Positions 1-9,141 are shown, counted from the first letter of the stretch. The stretch: 64,000 bases of DNA from Microbacterium hominis NBRC 15708 (GCF_001592125.1 NZ_BCWI01000017.1:16316-80315), one strand, 5' to 3'. Numbers and translations are program-made. Notes: generated by a model not told the origin, from the letters alone.

Positions 1-638
1 CGCTGCTGCCGCTGGCGCGGTTGCGGGCGCGGCAGCTGCTGCTGCGGCTGTGGCCGATCGCCGCGGCGGCGGCCATCGGCGCGGCGGCGACCGTGCTGTA
101 CGGCCGCGTGTCGGGTCAGGTGTACCTCGAGTGGGGGCTCGTGCGCATCAGCGACGGCTCGATCGCGCTGTCGCTGGCGATCCTGCTGCGCGTCCTCGCG
201 ATCGCGGTGCCGAGCGTCGTGCTGTTCGCCACGACTGATCCGACCGACCTCGCCGACGGGCTCGCCCAGATCGTACGCCTGCCGCCGCGGTTCGTGCTGG
301 GGGCGCTCGCGGGCCTGCGGATGGTCGGCCTCCTGATCGACGACTGGCGGGAGCTGTCGATGGCCCGTCGCGCCCGCGGCGTCGCCGATGACGGCCGCAT
401 CCGCCGCTTCCTGAGCCAGGCCTTCGCCCTGTTCGTCCTCGCCGTGCGCCGCGGCACCAAGCTCGCGACGGCCATGGAGGCCCGCGGGTTCGGCGCCGAC
501 ACGGCCCGCACGTGGGCGCGCCCGTCGCGGATGTCGGGAGCCGACGCCGTCCTGCTGCTGATCGCCGTGGCGATCGCCGCGGCATCCGTCACCGCGGCCG
601 TGCTCGCGGGGACCTGGGTCTTCGTCTTCAGCCTCTAG
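1..638 (+). CDS. ECF transporter T component (EcfT), 5'-truncated by window edge
   Basis: Membrane scaffold subunit of an energy-coupling factor vitamin/metal importer; it couples two EcfA-type ATPases to a substrate-binding S component. The frame is open from the first bases, so the gene begins outside the window and the TTG at 21 is probably not its start. Several hydrophobic segments are visible. Two short Ala-Arg-Gly type motifs (MARRARG near 360 and MEARGFG near 475) match the paired coupling motifs of EcfT that contact the ATPases. The last segment is a C-terminal transmembrane helix ending in FSL. The ATPase gene(s) should lie just upstream. The gene converges on the SorC-type regulator with only 15 bp between stops. 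Substrate unknown. Confidence 0.85.
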   Translation, partial: LLPLARLRARQLLLRLWPIAAAAAIGAAATVLYGRVSGQVYLEWGLVRISDGSIALSLAILLRVLAIAVPSVVLFATTDPTDLADGLAQIVRLPPRFVLGALAGLRMVGLLIDDWRELSMARRARGVADDGRIRRFLSQAFALFVLAVRRGTKLATAMEARGFGADTARTWARPSRMSGADAVLLLIAVAIAAASVTAAVLAGTWVFVFSL

Positions 639-653
639 CCCGTCGCCGCGGAG

Positions 654-1640
654 TCAGCCGCGGCCCGCGGTGTGCGGCAGCTCCACGACGCGGCGGGCGA
701 GCGCCTCCTCCACGACGAGCTCCGTGATCAGGCCCGCCGCGAGCGCCCCGCGCAGCGCATCGAGCTTCGACAGGCTCGACACGGCGCACAGACGGCGCGG
801 GATGCGGCGGATCACGTCGAACCCGGGACCGCTCGAGCGGTCGTTGAGCTCGATCCCCGACGTCGATCCGTCCAGCCGGTAGAAGACCGTCGCGCAGTCG
901 CCGACCACCCCGTCGCGCAGGAGCATCCGCAGATCCTCGCCCGTGAGGTACCCGCCCGCATAGACGTGCGAGGGCACGTCGGCCTGCGGTGAGCCGAGGC
1001 CGAAGACGAACACCTGCACCCGCGCCTGCGCCTCGACGACGCGACGAATCGCGCGCTCGCGCCAGAGCAGTTGCTTGGTGTGGGGGTCGTCGAACAGCGC
1101 CGGCACCGAGAACTGCTGCACGTCGCTGCCGAACGCCTGGCCGAACCGCTCCAGGATGGCGCCGGAGTAGCTGATGCCCGACGTCGACTCGTTGGCCGCG
1201 CCGTTCATCTGCACGATCTGGGACTCCTGCAGCCGCTTGGTGGGGAGGTGGCGGGCGATCGCCGAGACGGTGGCGCCCCAGGCGATGCCGATGCTCGTCT
1301 GCGGGTCGAGGGTGGTCGACAGCACGTGCGCCGCGGTGCGCGCCGTGCGCTCGAGGCGCTCGGCGTCGGTCGAGCGGGGCGGGGTGCTGACGACGTGGAC
1401 GGAGATGCCGAAGCGCTCGCCGAGGCGGCGGGCGACCACGCTGTTGGCCTCCTGGGGCGAGTGCACCGTGATCTCCACGAGCCCGATCTCGCGCGCGTGC
1501 GCGAGCAGGCGCGACACCGACGATCGCGACAGCTTCATCTCCGCGGCGATCTGCTCCATCGTCCGGTCCTGCACGTAGTAGAGCTGCGCCGCGTGGAGGG
1601 CGTCGCGCGCCCGCGCCTCGGGATCGATCTCGCCGGTCAC
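654..1640 (-). CDS. SorC/DeoR-family sugar-binding transcriptional regulator
   Basis: DNA-binding regulator with an N-terminal helix-turn-helix (MEQIAAEMKLSRSSVSRLL) and a long C-terminal SorC effector domain that normally binds a phosphorylated sugar. GTG at 1640 is chosen because AGGAGG lies 4 bases upstream; an ATG ten codons earlier at 1670 lies inside a palindrome and has no such site. It is divergent from glpD, and the 155-bp gap contains repeated GTGCAC-N4-GTKCAC boxes, so control of glpDFK (and itself) by glycerol-3-phosphate or a related metabolite is the natural inference. The family assignment is firm; target and effector are inferred. Length of 328 residues is normal for the family. 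Confidence 0.85.
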   Translation of the reverse strand: MTGEIDPEARARDALHAAQLYYVQDRTMEQIAAEMKLSRSSVSRLLAHAREIGLVEITVHSPQEANSVVARRLGERFGISVHVVSTPPRSTDAERLERTARTAAHVLSTTLDPQTSIGIAWGATVSAIARHLPTKRLQESQIVQMNGAANESTSGISYSGAILERFGQAFGSDVQQFSVPALFDDPHTKQLLWRERAIRRVVEAQARVQVFVFGLGSPQADVPSHVYAGGYLTGEDLRMLLRDGVVGDCATVFYRLDGSTSGIELNDRSSGPGFDVIRRIPRRLCAVSSLSKLDALRGALAAGLITELVVEEALARRVVELPHTAGRG

Positions 1641-1654
1641 GTGTCCTCCTCGTC

Positions 1655-1720
1655 GTGCACATCCGTGCACAGCACGCCTCGCGGTGCACGTATGTTCACG
1701 TGCGTTGCGCGTTCGTTCAC
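1655..1720. promoter_or_regulatory. Three phased SorC-type operator boxes between regulator and glpD
   Basis: GTGCAC-ATCC-GTGCAC at 1655-1670 is a perfect inverted repeat. GTGCAC-GTAT-GTTCAC at 1684-1699 is a near-perfect one. A weaker TTGCGC-GTTC-GTTCAC sits at 1705-1720. Centres are 29 and then 21 bp apart. SorC-family proteins act as tetramers on paired sites, so this fits a cooperative operator for the divergent regulator and glpDFK. Confidence 0.6.
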
Positions 1721-1795
1721 CCAGGTCTCAGTGTAGATCGCGACCACCGTGAAAAACACGCGGCGAGACCACGCGAAGCCGCGGAAGGAAGAGCG

Positions 1796-3514
1796 ATGAC
1801 CGAGTCGATGGCGACCACCCGTCCGAACATCCAGGCGCTGCGAGAGCGCCCCCACGCCGAGGTCCTCATCATCGGGGGCGGGATCAACGGCATCGCGACG
1901 TTCCGCGACCTCGCCCTCCAGGGCGTCGACGTCGCGCTCGTCGAACGCGACGACTACGTCAGCGGCGCATCGTCCGCCTCCAGCCACATGGTGCACGGCG
2001 GAGTGCGCTACCTGGAGAACGGCGAGTTCCGCCTCGTGCGCGAGTCGGTCACCGAGCGCAACCGTCTCGTGCGCAACGCCCCGCACTTCGTGCGTCCGCT
2101 TCCCACCACCATCCCCATCCACCGCACGATCTCCGGCATCCTGACGGCGCCCTTCCGGCTGCTCGTCACCCACGGCCGCGGCAAGCCGCGCGAGCGCGGG
2201 GCGCTGCTGATCAAGCTCGGCCTGGTGATGTACGACACCTTCTCCCGCGACGGGGGCGCGGTGCCGCGTCACCGCTTCCACGGGCGCCGGCGCTCCCGCG
2301 AGCTCTTCCCCGACCTCGACGACCGCTTCCGCTACACGGCGACCTACTACGACGCCTCGATGCACGACCCCGAGCGGCTCGCGCTCGACGTGCTGCGCGA
2401 CGGCACCCGCGAGGAATCGGCACGGGCGGCGAACTACGCCCCCGTCGTCGGCGCGGACGGCTCGGCGGTGATCATCCGCGACGCCCTCACCGGCGACGAG
2501 TTCCCGTTCACGGCCGACGTCATCGTCAACACCAGCGGACCCTGGACCGACATCACCAACAGCGCGCTGGGCGCCCCCACCCGCTTCATGGGCGGGACGA
2601 AGGGCTCGCACATCGTGCTCGACAACCCGGCGCTGCTGGAAGCCACGCGCGGCAACGAGATCTTCTTCGAGGCCGCCGACGGCCGCATCGTGCTGATCTA
2701 CCCGCTCAAGGGCCGCGTCATGGTCGGCACGACCGACATCGATGCGGACCCCGCCCAGCCCACCGTCTGCACCGACGAGGAGATCGAGTACTTCTTCGAC
2801 CTCATCGGCCAGGTGTTCCCCCGGATCGCGGTGGACCGGTCGCAGATCGTGTACACCTTCTCCGGCATCCGTCCCCTGCCCCGCCACGACGACGTCGCGC
2901 CGGGCTTCGTCTCGCGCGACTACCGCATCGAGCGGGCGCGTCTCGGCGCCGTGCCGGTGCTCAGCCTCGTCGGCGGCAAGTGGACCACGTTCCGGGCCCT
3001 CGCCGAGCATCTGTCCGACGACGTGATGACGGCCCTCGGCCGCACGCGCCGCATCTCGACGCTCGACCTGCCGATCGGCGGGGGAGCGGGCTACCCGCGC
3101 ACCGAGGCGGATCGGGCGCGCTGGCTCGACGCGCACCGCGGAGCGCACACGAGCGCCTTCGCCGACCGGATGCTGGAGCGCTACGGCACGTACGCCTCCG
3201 AGGTGCTCGGCACGCTCCCGGTCGCGCAACGCCCCCTCGAGCACGCACCCGGGTACTCCGCCGAGGAGATCGCCTTCCTCGCCGGCCGCGAAGAGGTCGT
3301 GAGCCTCATCGACCTCCTGCTGCGCCGCACCCACATCGCCTTCGTCGGCGGGGTGGGCGTGGAGACCCTCACCGAGGTCGCGGAGGCGGCCGCCCCGGCC
3401 CTCGGCTGGGACGGCGAGGCCGTGCGGGCGCAGGTCGACGAGGCGGCCCGCGTGCTGCAGGAGCGCCATCGCATCGACGTCCGCACGTCCCACCTCGCCC
3501 CCTCGGGTCGGTGA
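1796..3514 (+). CDS. glpD: Glycerol-3-phosphate dehydrogenase, FAD-dependent
   Basis: Oxidises sn-glycerol-3-phosphate to dihydroxyacetone phosphate at the membrane, passing electrons to quinone. The N-terminal Rossmann motif GGGING (residues 27-32) binds FAD; the conserved SSASSHMVHGG-type segment and the C-terminal helical domain are present. ATG 1796 is preceded by GGAAGGAAG at 1782-1790, whereas the open frame upstream to 1655 covers the operator region and is not expected to be translated. At 572 residues it is full length. It is first of glpD-glpF-glpK, followed by a 107-bp gap holding a short GC hairpin (3533-3552). Regulation is probably by the divergent SorC-type protein. Confidence 0.95.
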   Translation: MTESMATTRPNIQALRERPHAEVLIIGGGINGIATFRDLALQGVDVALVERDDYVSGASSASSHMVHGGVRYLENGEFRLVRESVTERNRLVRNAPHFVRPLPTTIPIHRTISGILTAPFRLLVTHGRGKPRERGALLIKLGLVMYDTFSRDGGAVPRHRFHGRRRSRELFPDLDDRFRYTATYYDASMHDPERLALDVLRDGTREESARAANYAPVVGADGSAVIIRDALTGDEFPFTADVIVNTSGPWTDITNSALGAPTRFMGGTKGSHIVLDNPALLEATRGNEIFFEAADGRIVLIYPLKGRVMVGTTDIDADPAQPTVCTDEEIEYFFDLIGQVFPRIAVDRSQIVYTFSGIRPLPRHDDVAPGFVSRDYRIERARLGAVPVLSLVGGKWTTFRALAEHLSDDVMTALGRTRRISTLDLPIGGGAGYPRTEADRARWLDAHRGAHTSAFADRMLERYGTYASEVLGTLPVAQRPLEHAPGYSAEEIAFLAGREEVVSLIDLLLRRTHIAFVGGVGVETLTEVAEAAAPALGWDGEAVRAQVDEAARVLQERHRIDVRTSHLAPSGR

Positions 3515-3532
3515 GGATCCGACCGCCCAGCC

Positions 3533-3552
3533 CCGGCGCGGCCTGACGCCGG
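3533..3552 (+). other. Short intercistronic hairpin glpD-glpF
   Basis: CCGGCG and CGCCGG form a 6-bp stem around an 8-base loop, 18 bases after the glpD stop. It has no U-tract. It may be an RNA-processing or partial termination element that sets glpF/glpK levels relative to glpD; this is inference. Confidence 0.3.
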
Positions 3553-3621
3553 CAACCGATCAGGCCATCCCTCGCGCGGCGACGTCGCCCGCAGCATCCA
3601 TGCAGAAAGGTCAATGCTGAC

Positions 3622-4380
3622 ATGCACGACATCAATCTCGGGCTCTACTTCGTGTCAGAGCTCGTCGGGACGGCGATGCTGCTCCTGCTCGGCGGTGGCG
3701 TGGTCGCCAACGTCATCCTCGCAAAATCCAAGGGATTCGGCGGCGGCACCCTGATGATCAACTGGGGCTGGGGTCTGGCGGTCTTCGCCGGTGTCCTCGT
3801 CTCGTCCTACTCCGGCGCGCAGCTGAACCCCGCCGTCTCCATCGCCCTGCTGATCGGGGGGAAGATCGGCGTTGCGCAGTTCTTCGTCGCCATCGCCGCC
3901 CAGCTGGTCGGCGCGTTCATCGGCGCGGTGCTGTGCTGGCTCGCCTACCGCCAGCACTTCGACGAGGAGCCCGACGCGGCGACCAAGCTCGGCGTGTTCT
4001 CCACCGGCCCCGCGATCCGCTCCTACGGCTGGAACCTCATCACCGAGATCATCGGCACCTTCGTTCTCGTGTTCGTCATCTTCGCGTTCGCCGACTACGG
4101 CGACGTCCAGATCGGCGTCCCCGGCGCCCTCGGCCCGCTGACCGCCGTGCCCGTCGCGCTCCTCGTGGTCGGCATCGGCGCCTCCCTCGGCGGCCCCACC
4201 GGGTACGCCATCAACCCCGCCCGCGACCTCGGCCCCCGCATCGCGCACGCGGTGCTGCCGATCAAGGGCAAGGGCTCCAGCGACTGGTCCTACGCGTGGG
4301 TCCCCGTCGTCGGTCCGCTCGTCGGCGGTACGCTTGCCGCGCTCGCCGCTCCGGTCCTGCTCCACCTCGCCCACGCCTGA
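3622..4380 (+). CDS. glpF: Glycerol uptake facilitator (aquaglyceroporin, MIP family)
   Basis: Channel for passive glycerol entry across the cytoplasmic membrane. Six hydrophobic helices and the two half-helix NPA motifs are visible at residues 69-71 and 198-200. The second is followed by the RDLGPR sequence whose Asp (residue 202) is typical of glycerol facilitators rather than strict water channels. The 252-residue length is usual for the family. ATG 3622 has an AAAGG at a rather long distance upstream. It sits between glpD and glpK, 33 bp before glpK, so imported glycerol is trapped directly by the kinase. Confidence 0.95.
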   Translation: MHDINLGLYFVSELVGTAMLLLLGGGVVANVILAKSKGFGGGTLMINWGWGLAVFAGVLVSSYSGAQLNPAVSIALLIGGKIGVAQFFVAIAAQLVGAFIGAVLCWLAYRQHFDEEPDAATKLGVFSTGPAIRSYGWNLITEIIGTFVLVFVIFAFADYGDVQIGVPGALGPLTAVPVALLVVGIGASLGGPTGYAINPARDLGPRIAHAVLPIKGKGSSDWSYAWVPVVGPLVGGTLAALAAPVLLHLAHA

Positions 4381-4413
4381 TCCCCATCCACACCCAGACA
4401 AGGACGTCACCTC

Positions 4414-5928
4414 ATGAGTGAGTACATCATCGCCCTCGACCAGGGCACGACCTCCAGCCGCGCCATCGTGTTCGACAAGAAGGGCTCGATCGTCTCCGTC
4501 GGCCAGAAGGAGCACGAGCAGATCATGCCGCGCGCCGGCTGGGTCGAGCACGACCCGATCGAGATCCGCGACAACATGCGCGAGGTCATCGGCATCGCCC
4601 TCGGCCGCGCCAACCTGACGCGTCACGACATCGCCGCGGTGGGCATCACCAACCAGCGCGAGACCGCCGTCGTGTGGGACAAGAACACCGGCATCCCCGT
4701 CTACAACGCGATCGTGTGGCAGGACACGCGCACCCAGCCGATCGTCGACCGGATCGCCGGCGACGCCGGCGTCGACCGGTACAAGGACATCGTCGGGCTG
4801 CCGCTGGCGACCTACTTCTCGGGCACCAAGATCGTCTGGATCCTCGAGAACGTCGAGGGGGCGCGCGAGAAGGCCGAGGCGGGCGACCTCATCTTCGGCA
4901 CGACCGACACCTGGGTGCTGTGGAACCTCACCGGCGGTCCCGACGGCGGCGTGCACGCGACGGATGTGACCAACGCCTCCCGGACGCTGTTCATGGACCT
5001 GAAGACGCTCGCGTGGCGCGACGACATCCTGGCCGACTTCGGGGTGCCGCGCTCGATGATGCCGGAGATCCGCTCCTCCAGCGAGGTCTACGGCGAGGCG
5101 CGCGACACGTCGCTGCTGCGGGAGACCCCCGTCGCCGGCATCCTCGGCGACCAGCAGGCGGCGACGTTCGGCCAGGCGGCCTTCGACGCGGGCGAGAGCA
5201 AGAACACCTACGGCACGGGCAACTTCCTCATCTTCCAGACGGGGACCGAGATCGTGAAGTCGGAGAACGGCCTGCTCACCACCGTCGGCTACAAGCTGGG
5301 CGACGAGCCGGCCCACTACGCCCTCGAGGGATCGATCGCCGTCACCGGCTCGCTGATCCAGTGGCTGCGCGACCAGCTGGGCATCATCTCGTCCGCGCCC
5401 GAGGTGGAGGAGCTCGCCGCGAAGGTGGAGGACAACGGCGGCGTGTACTTCGTGCCCGCCTTCTCGGGCCTGTTCGCGCCCTACTGGCGTCCCGACGCCC
5501 GTGGCGCCATCGTCGGCCTCACCCGCTTCGCGAACCGCAACCACATCGCCCGCGCCGCCCTGGAGGCGACCGCCTTCCAGACGCGCGAGGTGCTGGATGC
5601 CGTCAACGCCGACTCCGGCGTCGACCTCACGGAGCTCAAGGTCGACGGCGGCATGATCGCCAACGACACGCTCATGCAGTTCCAGGCGGACATCCTGGGC
5701 GTCCCGGTCGTGCGTCCCGTCGTCGCCGAGACGACCGCGCTGGGCGCCGCGTACGCCGCCGGGCTCGCCGTGGGGTTCTGGAACGACCTCGACGAGCTGC
5801 GGGCGAACTGGCAGGAGGACAAGCGCTGGACGCCGAACGACGACGTCGCCGAGCGCGAGCGCCAGCTGCGACTGTGGAAGAAGGCCGTCACGAAGTCGAT
5901 GGACTGGGTGGACGCCGACGTGAACTGA
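4414..5928 (+). CDS. glpK: Glycerol kinase
   Basis: Phosphorylates glycerol to sn-glycerol-3-phosphate with ATP, in the cytoplasm. The FGGY-family fold is evident: the N-terminal phosphate-binding loop DQGTTSSR (residues 9-16), the glycerol-binding RETAVVWD region, the [10 protein letters not shown] segment and the C-terminal [12 protein letters not shown] segment. At 504 residues it is full length. It is the last gene of the glp operon and is followed by a long nested hairpin (5951-6007). Confidence 0.97.
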   Translation: MSEYIIALDQGTTSSRAIVFDKKGSIVSVGQKEHEQIMPRAGWVEHDPIEIRDNMREVIGIALGRANLTRHDIAAVGITNQRETAVVWDKNTGIPVYNAIVWQDTRTQPIVDRIAGDAGVDRYKDIVGLPLATYFSGTKIVWILENVEGAREKAEAGDLIFGTTDTWVLWNLTGGPDGGVHATDVTNASRTLFMDLKTLAWRDDILADFGVPRSMMPEIRSSSEVYGEARDTSLLRETPVAGILGDQQAATFGQAAFDAGESKNTYGTGNFLIFQTGTEIVKSENGLLTTVGYKLGDEPAHYALEGSIAVTGSLIQWLRDQLGIISSAPEVEELAAKVEDNGGVYFVPAFSGLFAPYWRPDARGAIVGLTRFANRNHIARAALEATAFQTREVLDAVNADSGVDLTELKVDGGMIANDTLMQFQADILGVPVVRPVVAETTALGAAYAAGLAVGFWNDLDELRANWQEDKRWTPNDDVAERERQLRLWKKAVTKSMDWVDADVN

Positions 5929-5950
5929 TCTCGCTCAGCGCGATAGCCCG

Positions 5951-6007
5951 ATCGGGGTCGTATGCGGTCGCCTCTCGTGAGGCTCCACCACCGCATGCGG
6001 CCCCGAT
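5951..6007 (+). terminator. Nested hairpin terminator after glpK
   Basis: Two 18-base arms (5951-5968 and 5990-6007) pair completely when two G-U pairs are allowed. The 21-base loop contains a second 5-bp hairpin (GCCTC-TCGT-GAGGC). No long U-run follows, as is common for actinobacterial terminators. It also argues against translation of the open frame that starts at 5962. Confidence 0.65.
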
Positions 6008-6132
6008 TTCGCGTATCGGCGCGTACGGGGCGGTCAGGTCGCGTTCCCGAGGTCGCGGGAGAACCGCAGGCGCTCGGCACGGCATCCATCCTGCCTCTCG
6101 CGCCCGCCGCGGCGTCCGTGGTGAGATGGGCT

Positions 6133-6630
6133 GTGCCCACCTCTGTCGCCCGCCGTGTCGGCGTGCTCACCGCTCTCGACGACGCCGACGGGCCGGCTGT
6201 CGCCCTCGGGGATGCCGCGGCCCGCCATGTCCGCTTGCGCGCCGACGGCCTGCAGCCCGCGCTCGGCGACGCGCCCGCGGGCTTCGTGCCCTGGGCGCAG
6301 GTGCGGGCGGTCGTCGCCGAGGTGCCGATGACGTGGTGGCCGCATCCCGCGCTCGGCGACACCCTCGTGCCGCTGATCGAGGGCATCTTCGGCGGCGCGT
6401 CGGGAGAGATCGCCGAGACGCCGACCTTTCCCGTCCGGGTCACCACCGACGACGGGGCGGTCCTGGAGTGGCGAGCGACGCCGCACTACCTCTCCGGCTA
6501 TCGGCGGCGGGATGCCGCGGTGGCCCGGCGCCTCGTCGATCACCTGGTCGCCGCGCCGGAGGCACGCGTGCTGCTCGCCCGTCCCGACGATCTGTTGGCG
6601 CGGCTGGGGGAGATCCTCCGAGCGCACTGA
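6133..6630 (+). CDS. Hypothetical protein
   Basis: I do not recognise this protein. About 165 residues are soluble-looking, with no signal peptide or membrane helix. A central tract (GFVPWAQVRAV then VPMTWWP) and an Arg-rich C-terminal helix (GYRRRDAAVARRLVDHLV) have natural amino-acid composition, so coding is likely. The start is uncertain: GTG at 6118, 6121 and 6133 are all possible and none has a good ribosome-binding site. The frame is open back to 5962, but that part overlaps the glpK terminator hairpin. It lies alone between the glp operon and the SDR operon. Confidence 0.5.
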   Translation: MPTSVARRVGVLTALDDADGPAVALGDAAARHVRLRADGLQPALGDAPAGFVPWAQVRAVVAEVPMTWWPHPALGDTLVPLIEGIFGGASGEIAETPTFPVRVTTDDGAVLEWRATPHYLSGYRRRDAAVARRLVDHLVAAPEARVLLARPDDLLARLGEILRAH

Positions 6631-6678
6631 GAGAGCGTGCTGACACCTGGTACCGCGTATGCTGGCACTCAGTAGCAC

Positions 6679-6701
6679 CTCCCGTCGCTGAGCGACGGGA
6701 G
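6679..6701 (+). other. Perfect 10-bp hairpin in leader of the SDR operon
   Basis: CTCCCGTCGC and GCGACGGGAG form a perfect stem with a three-base TGA loop, ending 25 bases before the ATG at 6727. It could terminate the upstream hypothetical gene or act as a leader structure for the operon. There is no U-tract, so the role is open. Confidence 0.4.
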
Positions 6702-6726
6702 CGGCCCGGACTTCGAAGGAGAATCC

Positions 6727-7488
6727 ATGGACATCGCCGGCGCATCCGCGCTCGTCACCGGCGGGGCCAGCGGCCTCGGCCTCGCCACGGCACGACGGCT
6801 CGCCGACGCCGGCGCCCACGTCGTGATCGTCGATCTCGGCGCCTCTGCCGGCGCCGAGCGGGCCGCGGAACTCGGCGGCACCTTCGTGGCGGCCGACGTC
6901 ACCGACCCGACGCAGATCGCCGCCGCCGTCGAGACGGCCGCCGCGCAGGGGCCGCTGCGGGTCGTCGTCAACTGCGCCGGCATCGCCCCACCCGCCAAGG
7001 TGCTCGACCGCGACGGCCTCCCCACTGACCTCGCCCACTTCGAGCGCATCGTGCGCGTCAACCTCATCGGCACCTACAACGTCATCGCGCAGGCCTCCGC
7101 CGCCATCGCGAAGACGGAGCCCACCGACGGCGGTGATCGCGGCGTCATCGTCAACACCGCCTCGGTGGCGGCCTTCGACGGGCAGATCGGCCAGCCCGCC
7201 TACTCCGCGAGCAAGGGCGGTGTGCACGCCATGACGCTGCCGATCGCCCGCGAGCTCGCGCGCCACGGCATACGCGTCGTCACGATCGCCCCCGGCATCA
7301 TGGAGACGCCCATGCTCGCGGGCCTGCCCGAGGCGGCGCAGCAGAGCCTCGGTCAGCAGGTGCCGTACCCCGCCCGCCTCGGACGGCCCGACGAGTATGC
7401 GAGCCTCGTCGCGGAGATCGTCCGCAACGGCTACCTCAACGGCGAGACCATCCGCCTCGACGGCGCGATCCGGATGGCGCCGAAATGA
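6727..7488 (+). CDS. SDR family 3-hydroxyacyl-CoA dehydrogenase-like oxidoreductase
   Basis: NAD-dependent short-chain dehydrogenase, 253 residues. The glycine-rich TGGASGLG motif lies near residue 11, NCAGIAPP near residue 80, and the catalytic Tyr-Lys in PAYSASKGG near residue 160. The [11 protein letters not shown] segment and overall pattern resemble type II 3-hydroxyacyl-CoA dehydrogenases (HSD17B10-like), which oxidise 3-hydroxyacyl-CoA in fatty-acid or branched-chain degradation. AAGGAG stands 6 bases before ATG 6727. The stop overlaps the start of the next gene (ATGA at 7485), so the pair is translationally coupled. The exact substrate is unknown. Confidence 0.85.
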   Translation: MDIAGASALVTGGASGLGLATARRLADAGAHVVIVDLGASAGAERAAELGGTFVAADVTDPTQIAAAVETAAAQGPLRVVVNCAGIAPPAKVLDRDGLPTDLAHFERIVRVNLIGTYNVIAQASAAIAKTEPTDGGDRGVIVNTASVAAFDGQIGQPAYSASKGGVHAMTLPIARELARHGIRVVTIAPGIMETPMLAGLPEAAQQSLGQQVPYPARLGRPDEYASLVAEIVRNGYLNGETIRLDGAIRMAPK

Positions 7489-8270
7489 CCGCCTCGATCA
7501 TCCACACCCGCGACGGCGCGCTCGCGCGGCTCACGTTCAACCGGCCCGCATCGCTGAACGCGATGGGCTTCGAGATGGGCACGCGCTGGCGCGACCTCGC
7601 CCACGAGATCACGGCGGACCCGTCGGTCGGCGCCGTGCTCCTGGATGCCGCGGGCCCGGCGTTCTGCGCGGGCGGCGATGTCGTCGAGATGGCCGCCTCC
7701 GGCTCGAGCGGCGCCGACATCACCGCGATGGCGCACGTGATCCACGACGGCATCCGCACCTTCGTCGAGTCCGCGATCCCGATCGTCGCGGCGGTGCAGG
7801 GCGCCGTCGCCGGCGGCGGACTCGGGCTCATGCTGACCGCCGACTACATCGTCGCCGGCGACCGTGCCCGCTTCGTCAGCAAGTACGCGAACATCGGCCT
7901 CACCCCCGACCTCGGCGTCTCGACGCTGCTGCCGGCGGCGATCGGGCAGACCCGCGCGTTGCGGATGCTCCTCGACGACCTGACCATCGACGCCGCGACG
8001 GCGCTGGAGTGGGGGCTGGTCACCGAGGTCGCGGACGACCCGGCCGGCCGCGCCGAGCAGATCGCGCGCCTCTGGCTCGACGGCGCGACCGCCGCCTTCG
8101 GACAGGCCAAGCGGCTCGTGCGCGCCGGCGCGCGCCGCCGCTTCGCCGACAACCTCGACGATGAGGCGCGCACCATCGGCGCGAGCTTCGACACCCCGGA
8201 TGCCGCAGCGCGCGTGGCCGCGTTCGCCGCGGCCTCCGCCAAGACCACGCACGACAGGGGACACGCATGA
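7485..8270 (+). CDS. Enoyl-CoA hydratase/isomerase family protein
   Basis: Crotonase-fold protein of 261 residues. The oxyanion-hole segments [11 protein letters not shown] and [14 protein letters not shown] are present. The second catalytic position reads TPDLGVS, with Asp where classical hydratases often have Glu, so an isomerase-like (PaaG-type) or mixed activity is possible. It starts within the stop of the upstream SDR gene, and its own stop overlaps the next SDR start (ATGA at 8267). Context with two SDRs indicates acyl-CoA breakdown rather than biosynthesis; the pathway substrate cannot be read from the sequence. Confidence 0.85.
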   Translation: MTASIIHTRDGALARLTFNRPASLNAMGFEMGTRWRDLAHEITADPSVGAVLLDAAGPAFCAGGDVVEMAASGSSGADITAMAHVIHDGIRTFVESAIPIVAAVQGAVAGGGLGLMLTADYIVAGDRARFVSKYANIGLTPDLGVSTLLPAAIGQTRALRMLLDDLTIDAATALEWGLVTEVADDPAGRAEQIARLWLDGATAAFGQAKRLVRAGARRRFADNLDDEARTIGASFDTPDAAARVAAFAAASAKTTHDRGHA

Positions 8271-9094
8271 CACTGGCCGGCAAGACCATCCTCATGTCCG
8301 GCGGCAGCCGCGGCATCGGCCTCGCGATCGCGCTGCGTGCCGCCCGCGACGGCGCGAACATCGCCCTCCTGGCCAAGACCGACACCCCGCATCCGAAGCT
8401 CGAGGGCACGGTCCACTCGGCCGCCGAGGCGATCGAGGCCGCGGGCGGTCGGGCGCTGCCGATCGTCGGCGACGTGCGCAACGACGACGACATCACGGCC
8501 GCCGTCCTGAAGACGCAGGGGGAGTTCGGCGGCATCGACATCGTCGTCAACAACGCGTCGGTCATCGACCTGTCGGGGTCGATCGAGCTCGCCGCCAAGA
8601 AGTACGACCTCATGCAGGACGTCAACGTCCGCGGCACGTTCATGCTCAGCCGTGCGGCGGTGCCGATCCTCAAGGATGCCGAGAACCCGCACATCCTGTC
8701 GCTGTCGCCGCCGCTGAACATCACGCCGCGCTGGCTGGGCGCCCACACCGGCTACACGCTGGCGAAGTACGGCATGACGATGGCCACGCTGGGGATCGCC
8801 GCGGAGTTCGCGCGCGACGGCATCGCGGCGAACACCCTGTGGCCCGAGACGACGATCGCGACGGCGGCCGTGCAGTTCGCGCTCGGCGGCGACCGGATGA
8901 TGAAGGTCAGCCGCACGCCCGAGGTCTACGCCGACGCCGCGTACGAGGTGCTGATCCGCCCGGCGCGTGAGCGCACCGGTCAGACGCTCATCGTCGAGCA
9001 GGTGCTGCGGGAGGCCGGGGTGACGGACTTCTCCCGCTACGCGGCGACACCGGGCACGCCCGACGACGAGCTGTTCCCCGACATCTTCCTCTGA
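8267..9094 (+). CDS. SDR family NAD(P)-dependent oxidoreductase (HSDL2-like)
   Basis: Short-chain dehydrogenase of 275 residues with GGSRGIG (near residue 12), VVNNASVI, and the catalytic pair in YTLAKYGM. The LLAKTDTPHPKLEGTVHSAAEAIEAAGG-like region is the hallmark of the HSDL2/citronellol-dehydrogenase subgroup rather than of FabG. It is coupled to the enoyl-CoA hydratase by a 4-bp overlap and ends the operon. A convergent hairpin and a dispersed repeat follow. Possible roles include oxidation of branched or terpenoid hydroxyacyl-CoA; this is inference. Confidence 0.8.
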   Translation: MTLAGKTILMSGGSRGIGLAIALRAARDGANIALLAKTDTPHPKLEGTVHSAAEAIEAAGGRALPIVGDVRNDDDITAAVLKTQGEFGGIDIVVNNASVIDLSGSIELAAKKYDLMQDVNVRGTFMLSRAAVPILKDAENPHILSLSPPLNITPRWLGAHTGYTLAKYGMTMATLGIAAEFARDGIAANTLWPETTIATAAVQFALGGDRMMKVSRTPEVYADAAYEVLIRPARERTGQTLIVEQVLREAGVTDFSRYAATPGTPDDELFPDIFL

Positions 9095-9100
9095 GCTCTG

Positions 9101-9141
9101 CGTTTCGACTCGTCGCTGCGCTCCTCGCTCAACGACCGGGG
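9101..9141. repeat. Dispersed Microbacteriaceae intergenic repeat
   Basis: The stretch beginning CGTTTCGACTCG and ending CTCAACGACCGGGG resembles short intergenic elements that I recall as common in Microbacterium and relatives, often placed between convergent genes. I saw only one copy in this window. It overlaps the left arm of the terminator hairpin at 9134-9157. Confidence 0.45.

Noticed and set aside
1637..3493. Antisense open frame of 618 codons opposite glpD
   Set aside because: Composition follows the complement of glpD codons and it would run through the SorC operator region. glpD is fully supported by motifs.
5962..6132. N-terminal extension of the hypothetical protein at 6133-6630
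   Set aside because: The ATG at 5962 lies inside the glpK terminator hairpin and the encoded residues are Arg/Ser-rich and unnatural.
4674..7028. Long open frame of 784 codons on the plus strand overlapping glpK and the SDR gene
   Set aside because: It is out of frame with glpK, extremely rich in Arg, His and Gly, and crosses the glpK terminator. It is the usual shadow of high-GC coding DNA.
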